A stretch of 64,000 bases of DNA, taken from contig RSEH01000228.1 of the NCBI GenBank assembly GCA_006503475.1, forward strand, positions 1 through 64,000, in the 5' to 3' direction. This stretch comes from Stentor roeselii. Taxonomy: Eukaryota > Ciliophora > Heterotrichea > Heterotrichida > Stentoridae. Below are positions 57,526 to 64,000 of the stretch, one piece after another (position 1 is the first letter of the stretch; the number at the start of each line of letters is the position of its first letter). A program made the translations under genes and the position numbers. The notes beneath the pieces are model-generated. The model was not told the DNA's origin and ran no database searches. It saw only the letters and a program-made list of their open reading frames with translations.

Positions 57526-59571
57526 ATGAAGACAAAATTCATTATTCTAATTTTATCCCTGCTCATACTGTATTGTGTAGTCTCCATAGGCACCTTGACC
57601 TATTTTTCGTCAGGTTCCTCTCAATCACTTTCATTATCTTTCACAGAAAACAATCCTCTCTCAGAGCAACCGTCAAATTCTTATCTATCCCTCTTCCAAA
57701 ACTCATCAAACACAATTCAATCCCCAAAAGACCGCGAAAAACCTGATAAAAACTTTGACTTCCTCCAGTCCTCCGAGTCTTTACTTCAAAAACCACCTGA
57801 AAATCTTTATTACTGCCTTCAACGAAAGCCGAATTTCACCGAAAGAGAATACAACTTCTACTGGAAGTACAAAAGTTACTCACCTTGCAAGACATCTACT
57901 CAAGATACTATCACAGTGACTGGAAACCAAATAACTGCAAATTGCGCTGATGGGACCCCTGCGAAGTTTTACTATGATCCAGGGGAACCGGAGTATCTTT
58001 ATCCTGTTAGAAGGCCTCGAGCTGAGTGGAAGCCAATTCAGCAGAATATCGGAAAAAGTCAGTTCGTGTTGATTAAATGTGGAATTAGTATTTATACAAG
58101 AGTTTTCTTTACTTTTAATGAACAAGTCGCTTCTAAAAGCGTGGAAAAGCAGAAGGCGATTAATTCAAAGGTCAAACCGTTCACAGTGGCTGTTCTTATC
58201 TTTGATTCAGTTTCTGAGATGAGTGCAGAGAAAAACCTTCCGGAGTCTTGGAAGTTTCTGAAAAATTTGAAGAATTTTCCAGTTTACAGATTTCCTTTTT
58301 CTAAAGCTAATCCTTTTACTACTCGAGAGAATATAATTCCGATGACATATGGAATGCATTTAAGTGATCAAGTAGAGTTAATCCAATCCGCTTCTTTAAA
58401 AAGCCCTTCGACTCATAAAATCTTCGAAAAAGTCCAAGAAAATGCTATTTGGAGAGATTTTTCTAACTCAGGGTTTATCACTTTTTTCGGGTATGACTCA
58501 GCTTTTGACTTTCTAGCGAAATCACTTGGACCTAGTATTTTGACTGATCACAAATTTATTAATTTCTATAAAATATCGCAATCAGTCTACAGGTTCACTG
58601 ATATGACTGAAAATCACAGATGTGCAGGAGACCAAGGAGGACATAAGCCGATGCTTGATGCAACTTTGAAGTACTATCAGACTTATCAAGGGTATCTGAG
58701 GTTTGGGTACACTCATATTTCCAGTGCTCATGAAAATACCGGGAATATTAAAACTGTTGATTTAGACCTTCTTGATTTTTTACAGAGTTTTTTAGAGACT
58801 TTTGAGAAAAATCAAGAAGATTTTGTACTTTTTATCATTGGTGATCATGGAAGGATGAACATGCAGCTTCGATTTGATCCGAGGGGATATTGGGACGTGC
58901 TTAACCCCATGCTTTTTGTTGTGACTAGTGAAGGGGTTGATGGGAGAATACTTAAAAAAAACACTGATAAACTCATTGGAAGGTTTGACTTGCACCTTAC
59001 TTTAAAGGACTTGGTTAAGTTTCCTTATGGCGGGATGACTGATCAGGAGTACTCAAAAGCTAAAGCGAGTTACAAGGCAAGTGATGTGGTCAGCTTGTTT
59101 CGAGAAGAAATCAGTTATTCCAGGACTTGTGAAGATATCGGAAGCAATAAAAAGAAATGCTTTTGTGATACTTATAAAAAAGTTGAATTGGGTAAAAAAT
59201 TTTATGGGAATATCGTTGCTGCCATCATCGTCGCCGTCAGTGATCATCTCGTTGAAGACTTTAAAGATGTTCAAGAATGTGTTAGACCTGAGGTGAAGGA
59301 AATTCTTTCTGCTTATCATTATGAAATCAGGGAGATTGATGATGGTTTAGAATCAGTTTATGTCATCAAATTTAATACACAGTTTAAACATATTATTGAA
59401 ATTGAAAATTACTTCTGGTTTGATAAAAAGGATAAGTTTCTTGATGATTTCGCTAAGAACTCGAAAAGACCTTGGAAAAAAATCAAGGTTGAGGATATGA
59501 ATGCAAATGTTTTGATTTGGGATTTGAAAATTGGAGGATCTTGTGGAAAAACTGGATGCTTTTGCAAGTAG
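57526..59571 (+). CDS. DUF229 sulfatase-like membrane protein
   Basis: 681 aa. An N-terminal hydrophobic anchor (FIILILSLLILYCVVSI, residues 4-20) suggests a type II membrane protein with a lumenal or extracellular domain. The body matches the DUF229 branch of the alkaline-phosphatase superfamily: AVLIFDSVSEMS, FITFFGYDSAFDF, DFVLFIIGDHGRMN (metal-site DHG) and NPMLFVV. Cysteines are spread through the C terminus, fitting disulphides outside the cytosol. The substrate is unknown; sulphate or phosphate ester cleavage is only a family-level inference. Confidence 0.82.
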   Translation: MKTKFIILILSLLILYCVVSIGTLTYFSSGSSQSLSLSFTENNPLSEQPSNSYLSLFQNSSNTIQSPKDREKPDKNFDFLQSSESLLQKPPENLYYCLQRKPNFTEREYNFYWKYKSYSPCKTSTQDTITVTGNQITANCADGTPAKFYYDPGEPEYLYPVRRPRAEWKPIQQNIGKSQFVLIKCGISIYTRVFFTFNEQVASKSVEKQKAINSKVKPFTVAVLIFDSVSEMSAEKNLPESWKFLKNLKNFPVYRFPFSKANPFTTRENIIPMTYGMHLSDQVELIQSASLKSPSTHKIFEKVQENAIWRDFSNSGFITFFGYDSAFDFLAKSLGPSILTDHKFINFYKISQSVYRFTDMTENHRCAGDQGGHKPMLDATLKYYQTYQGYLRFGYTHISSAHENTGNIKTVDLDLLDFLQSFLETFEKNQEDFVLFIIGDHGRMNMQLRFDPRGYWDVLNPMLFVVTSEGVDGRILKKNTDKLIGRFDLHLTLKDLVKFPYGGMTDQEYSKAKASYKASDVVSLFREEISYSRTCEDIGSNKKKCFCDTYKKVELGKKFYGNIVAAIIVAVSDHLVEDFKDVQECVRPEVKEILSAYHYEIREIDDGLESVYVIKFNTQFKHIIEIENYFWFDKKDKFLDDFAKNSKRPWKKIKVEDMNANVLIWDLKIGGSCGKTGCFCK

Positions 59572-59674
59572 ATATTTAAAGATAGGGGATTTAAGGGCGA
59601 GGTTAGGATTTGATGGTTTTATTATGGAATGAGATTGAAATTTTAGGTTTTATGTTGAATATCTATATTTTTGA

Positions 59675-60526
59675 ATGGAAAAAGAATTAAACGAGTTACT
59701 ACTTCATCTCTTCCCGTTGATTGATCCTATGAAGATTATAGCCGCTGGACAATCGACTGAATACTTTGAAAAGATTAAAGAGTATTATGAGTATCTTCCT
59801 TCCATGACCCAGGCTCAAGTGTTGAAACAATGTGACTCGTTTTTGTGTTGTAAATGCAAAAAATATCTAATTGCTAAAGAGTTTACGTGTGGACACAAGA
59901 TATGTTCCACCTGTTTCAAGGAGTCTTCATTCAGCAGTACTTGTCTATGCAATGCAGGCCAAATCAAGCTATCTCCAGAAGACCAAGAAAAGCAATCAAA
60001 AGGCAGCCTATGTTTAAACTGTTTGAAATCCTGCAACAATTTAGACCTAAACTGCAACCACTTCTGTCAAGAATGCATAAAATATTTTTACTTACAAAAT
60101 TCAAAATATTGTTTTGTTTGTCACAACCCTTTTAAGGTCTACGAATCAATAGGAATTTGCACAAAATGCTTTAAAAGTGATGTAAAAGTCGTTTATTCCT
60201 GTGATTTTCATGCGCATTGTTCTGAGTGCGCAAATATTGATCTTTATTATATGGCCTGCCAGGAGTGTCAAATAGAAATCGACATTTCAAGACTTTCGAA
60301 AATTGTTGGATTTGTTAAGCCTGAGTGTAATCACTGTGGAAATAGAATGAAATGTGATGTTGTTTGGACTATGAATTGTTGTGGAAAGAACTTTTGTTAC
60401 TTTTGTTTGGGGAAAAGTCAGAATTGCTATTGTGGAAAAAGAAATGATTTCTTTGAAAATCTTAGAGGGTATGATGAGTATGCAAGACAATTTTTGAATG
60501 ATTTTAGGAATATTGAGAGATGGTAA
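59675..60526 (+). CDS. Cys-rich RING-like zinc finger protein
   Basis: 283 aa with about 35 cysteines in regular CxxC pairs. The first finger is CCKCKKYLIAKEFTCGHKIC...CF (about residues 54-85), RING-like. Further repeats are LCLNCLKSC, NHFCQECIKYF, YCFVCHNPF, ICTKCFK, HCSECANI, CQECQIE, CNHCGN and NFCYFCLGKSQNCYC. The last part resembles an IBR/RBR type end. E3 ubiquitin ligase activity is plausible but not shown. Confidence 0.72.
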   Translation: MEKELNELLLHLFPLIDPMKIIAAGQSTEYFEKIKEYYEYLPSMTQAQVLKQCDSFLCCKCKKYLIAKEFTCGHKICSTCFKESSFSSTCLCNAGQIKLSPEDQEKQSKGSLCLNCLKSCNNLDLNCNHFCQECIKYFYLQNSKYCFVCHNPFKVYESIGICTKCFKSDVKVVYSCDFHAHCSECANIDLYYMACQECQIEIDISRLSKIVGFVKPECNHCGNRMKCDVVWTMNCCGKNFCYFCLGKSQNCYCGKRNDFFENLRGYDEYARQFLNDFRNIERW

Positions 60527-61263
60527 TTGAATGAGATTATTGGAATTAGGTATAATATAGGTTAGTGAAATGGTATAAGGATGTTTAGGGGTTTTGGATT
60601 TGAAGAGTTAAATAAATTTAACTATAATTTACTTCTTATAATCTAAGTTATTATTAATAGTTCTAAACATTAAAAAAGTAAAATTTCTGAAGAAGTTTAT
60701 AAAAAGAAGTCTCTTATTAGAAACTTAGAAACAAAATTAGCTCAAACTTATCTTAATCTCTTTTCTTAAACTTACAAAGTTAAACCAGAGGCTCTTAATA
60801 TCTAAGATAAATTTTTTTTGTACAAATCAAATTTTTTGAAGGATAAATACCTTGCAGAAGGTAAGTTTAAAAACAAGTGACCTAAAGTAAATCATCTAAT
60901 TCCAACTTAGAGTCTATCAGAACCAGAATTAAACAGGAAAAAAATGAATATTATAAGAATCAGATAGAGTTTTAATATAAAACAAGAAGACTAACTAATT
61001 ATGGACTTATTCATATCTTGATTGATGAATTAAAATCCTTATAGTTCATTTTAGAGTCATAAGTTAAATCTGCTCATTTTAAATAATCATCTAATCATAT
61101 ATCTTGAATCTTCAAACAAAATTACTTAAAAATCCTTATAAAATACACCTAAACATATTTTGTTTATCCAGTATAAAGTTTTAAGCTAATTAGTTAATAG
61201 TAAAAATAATGATAATCTAGAAAATAGTTAAAAAATCCTTCATAAATTATCTAACTTAAACTT
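60527..61263. other. Gene-free AT-rich interval
   Basis: A 737-bp gap between convergent genes. It is very AT-rich, with no open frame, repeat or RNA gene that I can see. Confidence 0.6.
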
Positions 61264-62691
61264 CTAATATTCAAGCATTTCCAAAACAAATACATATTTC
61301 CCCACTAAAATAATACAAATATCATCAAAACAGCTACTATTTAATATTAGTTTTTTGCCAGGTTTTCTTCTACTATATTCTTCGAAATTCTTCAGTAAAA
61401 TAAATGTTCCATTTTCTGAATAATCTATCATTTTCCATATTTTACATGAATCATCAAACTTCAAAACAAGATGTTTTTTACTAACACCTGTTTTCATCGG
61501 TATTCTCAAGTCTGGGACATCATAGCCAAATTTATGCTTAATTTTCTTTAAATTCGGATTTTTTGTTTTTGTACTCAAATTATATTTTATTTCTTCGAAA
61601 ACTCCTTCAATAAACTTAATAGTTACAACAGAGTCTACATTTTCTTCAATATAATCATAGAAAAATATAAAATTTTCATCTGATTCCATAATATTTGATT
61701 CTTGTTTTATATCTTCTACATGAAAAGTTTGAGTTCCTGCTAAATTAATTAACATTCCTTTTTTTAAAAAATAATTTTCATTATCTTTCATCTTAATTCC
61801 AATGTTCATCTTTTTTGAAAGATCAATTGCCATGATACCATCTCTTAATTTAACCAAGATCAATGTTAAAGTTTCTCTCAATTTTTCATCTGAAGGTAAA
61901 ACAATGTCTGAATCCGGATGACTTCCAAAGATTATCAGCCCATCTTTTCTAATATCAGGCCATGTCATTAGTAATGACTCGTTTTCTTTTTGAATCGATC
62001 GGTCGTCTGGGTATTGCCAGTTCGATTTACTCAATTTAATTTCGTAATTCAAATATCCTTGATTGATTAATTTTTCTTTAAATACGTCGACAGATCGAGC
62101 AATTTTCACATAAAACTTGTAGTTTTCAATTGGTCCAAAGAAAAATATCAAAAATTTCTCAAGTATTTCCATGTTATAATTTATATCATTACCAAAATGA
62201 TTATTTGCTATTCTTTGAACATAAAAATTATAAGGTATTTGAAAATTATTGAAAATATTAAAAATTTGCATCTCAAAGATAGATCTTAAAAGATAGGAAT
62301 TTTTCATTTTCAATCTAAAGTATTTTAAGAGAAACTTTGGAAGAATCTCAGATAGTTTAAGTTTTTTATTGTTTTCGATGACCTGAGAGTATAAAATTTC
62401 GAATTTAACTGCAGGGATATTTAGTCCTACCACGAGTGTACTGATTACTTCTTTTTCAAGTTGTTTAAGCTGGGAATCTATGATATTGGGAGGGTTAATT
62501 TTCAGGTGACTGATGAAGGTTTCGGTATTTTCCAAAAGAAACTCAATCCAGATTGCTTCAACATTTATGTCACTAAGTCTGATGATCATTTCTTTCAAAC
62601 TTTTTAGTCGATTAGTGAGTTCTCTTGAAAGATTTATTGTTTTAATTGCAGTCTTGAGTGCTTTTCGTAGGGCGATGCAGTTAAGCTCCAT
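61264..62691 (-). CDS. FHA-like domain protein
   Basis: 475 aa. The N-terminal ~240 residues are helical and unassigned. From about 250 there is a split FHA-like fold: GLIIFGSHPDSDIVLPS matches the strand/turn that starts FHA domains, and further on GVSKKHLVLKFDDSCKIW and DYSENGTFILL give the SxxH and NGT residues that bind phosphothreonine. Two FHA units, the first degenerate, or one with a long insert are possible. Phosphopeptide binding is inferred. Confidence 0.65.
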   Translation of the reverse strand: MELNCIALRKALKTAIKTINLSRELTNRLKSLKEMIIRLSDINVEAIWIEFLLENTETFISHLKINPPNIIDSQLKQLEKEVISTLVVGLNIPAVKFEILYSQVIENNKKLKLSEILPKFLLKYFRLKMKNSYLLRSIFEMQIFNIFNNFQIPYNFYVQRIANNHFGNDINYNMEILEKFLIFFFGPIENYKFYVKIARSVDVFKEKLINQGYLNYEIKLSKSNWQYPDDRSIQKENESLLMTWPDIRKDGLIIFGSHPDSDIVLPSDEKLRETLTLILVKLRDGIMAIDLSKKMNIGIKMKDNENYFLKKGMLINLAGTQTFHVEDIKQESNIMESDENFIFFYDYIEENVDSVVTIKFIEGVFEEIKYNLSTKTKNPNLKKIKHKFGYDVPDLRIPMKTGVSKKHLVLKFDDSCKIWKMIDYSENGTFILLKNFEEYSRRKPGKKLILNSSCFDDICIILVGKYVFVLEMLEY

Positions 62692-63049
62692 ATTGTCTAT
62701 ATTTTACAATGAATAATAGAAATGTCTAAGGTTAGGATTATTTAGTCAAGATAAAAATTCTTTGGGCCAATTTAAATTTGCTTAATATTATTTGTATTAA
62801 GATGACTAAGATCATAAAATTATTCAATCATCTCTATTAAGAACATTAAAGATACCATTACAGCTCGAAATTTCTTCAAGTTATCAACATTAGAAGCCTT
62901 ATTTTTTAGATGCCTATTTTCTATCAAACAAAATCGATAATCTTTCCAATATAATTTTTTTCTTGCATAATTATCAACCTCAAGCATAAAGTTCAATTAT
63001 TTCATACCTAAAGTATTCGGGCACCATCTGATGATCAAAAAGCTTATAA
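62692..63049. other. Divergent intergenic region, no gene
   Basis: A 358-bp AT-rich gap between the FHA-like (minus) and WD40 (plus) start codons. It presumably holds both promoters; no specific element seen. Confidence 0.55.
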
Positions 63050-64000
63050 ATGGAAGCAATAGTTAAAAGTGTCTCTGAAAAATACGAAATTATCCTTGAT
63101 TATTTCGAAGCTCTTCCAAGCGCAATAAAAATTATGAACAATTCAGACTACTTTTTCATCTCAAATATTTCAATCTTTCAAGTTTCAACCAAAACTCTTG
63201 AAATAAAATTAAAAATTGATAATCCTTTGAGTTTAATCGATTTTTTAGATATTTCATCTGATGACAACTACCTGGCCGGAGGTAACTATAAAGGTCAGAT
63301 AATCATTTTTAATATACTTAATCAAAAGCGATTTTTCGGATTGCCTGCGGATTATCTAGGGTTAAGAACTATTAAATTTTTAGAGGACTGTGAAAGAATC
63401 TTACTTGCACATCAAGAAAGTTCAATTGATGTGTGGGATTTCAAGAGAGGTGTTAAACTATCAACACTTCTTTATCCTGATATAATTGTCAATTTTGTAA
63501 TTTCTCATTCAGAGCAGGTGTATATTGTTGGAGCGTACTCACTTGAAATTTCAGACCTTAATTGTGAGGAAATAAGCGAAAGTATTCCGAATTCTACTGA
63601 AATTTTTGTAATTGGTAAAACATCAGATGATACAACTTTTATTATTGGTGATGAATTTGGAAATGTATTCACTTATAAACCGGGAACTATGCATTTAGAA
63701 CGGTTGGAAGATGCTAAACATAATAACTGGGTTTATGTTATTGCTGTTTCTCATAATAATAAATTTGCTGCAACTGGTGGTTTGTGTAGGTTTATTTTTA
63801 TTTGGGAAATTGAAACTAGAAGGTTAAGGATGCAACTTGATAGGGACAAATCTTGCGAGACAACGTTTTTGATATTTTCAGAAGATAGCACGAAAATATT
63901 TTCTAGTTTCAAAAACATTTATTTCGCTGTATGGGATATCAGCGATGGTCATATGAGAATCATTGGACAACATGAAAGAACCATAAGAAAAGGAGAAATT
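63050..64000 (+). CDS. WD40-repeat protein, 3' end outside window
   Basis: 317 codons from the ATG at 63050 to the window edge, no stop. It shows beta-propeller repeats: SSDDNYLAGGNYKGQIIIFN, ERILLAHQESSIDVWDFKRG, NKFAATGGLCRFIFIWEIET and IYFAVWDISDGH. These carry the usual strand pattern ending in W/F-D. No N-terminal extra domain. Ligand and complex unknown. Confidence 0.85.
   Translation, partial: MEAIVKSVSEKYEIILDYFEALPSAIKIMNNSDYFFISNISIFQVSTKTLEIKLKIDNPLSLIDFLDISSDDNYLAGGNYKGQIIIFNILNQKRFFGLPADYLGLRTIKFLEDCERILLAHQESSIDVWDFKRGVKLSTLLYPDIIVNFVISHSEQVYIVGAYSLEISDLNCEEISESIPNSTEIFVIGKTSDDTTFIIGDEFGNVFTYKPGTMHLERLEDAKHNNWVYVIAVSHNNKFAATGGLCRFIFIWEIETRRLRMQLDRDKSCETTFLIFSEDSTKIFSSFKNIYFAVWDISDGHMRIIGQHERTIRKGEI

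Overview
The window looks like macronuclear DNA of a heterotrich ciliate, most like Stentor; I cannot name the species from sequence alone. Reasons: (1) genes are packed extremely tightly on both strands, with gaps often of 10-150 bp; (2) six genes are interrupted by introns of exactly 15 nt, all GTA...AG with an A at position 10; (3) TAA, TAG and TGA all act as stops, which excludes close relatives that read TGA as Trp; (4) a short array of TGTTAGGG-type repeats, the telomere unit known from Stentor and Blepharisma, lies between two genes; (5) the proteins are typical of a large ciliate (Sfi1-like, SHIPPO-repeat, MORN, EF-hand/IQ, TTLL).

Layout. 1-2322: the start of a minus-strand LamG/Cys-rich surface protein that runs off the left edge. 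2323-4340: gene-poor. 4341-6339: long-chain acyl-CoA synthetase with one frame discontinuity. 6340-13704: a 7.4-kb AT-rich island with gene relics, one truncated-looking B-box gene and two minisatellite-like repeats. 13705-23506: pseudokinase, SIAH-type E3, a 12-repeat axoneme-like protein, an EF-hand/IQ protein, a 7TM-RGS protein, a CaaX coiled-coil protein and an ArfGAP. 23557-37254: TPR/IQ protein, SHIPPO protein, coiled-coil proteins, ankyrin protein, an ankyrin/non-canonical poly(A) polymerase fusion, TTLL ligase, LITAF protein and a small spliced gene. 37266-47134: giant Sfi1-like protein, NEK/ULK-like kinase, a large coiled-coil protein and a basic protein. 47177-53687: RPC19, SPT5, acylated MORN protein, Cys-rich protein, Beclin-1, RRM protein and MPC2. 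53709-60526: telomere-like array, aquaporin, an axonemal-dynein-light-chain-like/EF-hand protein, a DUF229 phosphatase-superfamily protein and a RING-like protein. 60527-64000: gaps, an FHA-like protein, and a WD40 protein running off the right edge.

There is no operon. A theme is cytoskeleton and cortex: centrin-binding scaffold, axonemal repeats, tubulin ligase, calmodulin-binding IQ proteins and Ca-binding EF-hands. Housekeeping genes for transcription (RPC19, SPT5), autophagy (Beclin-1), mitochondrial pyruvate import (MPC2) and lipid activation (ACSL) are interspersed. Gene borders are unusually tight: 27-28 bp between divergent start codons, TTAA palindromes serving as stops for both genes of convergent pairs, and a TAATG stop/start overlap.
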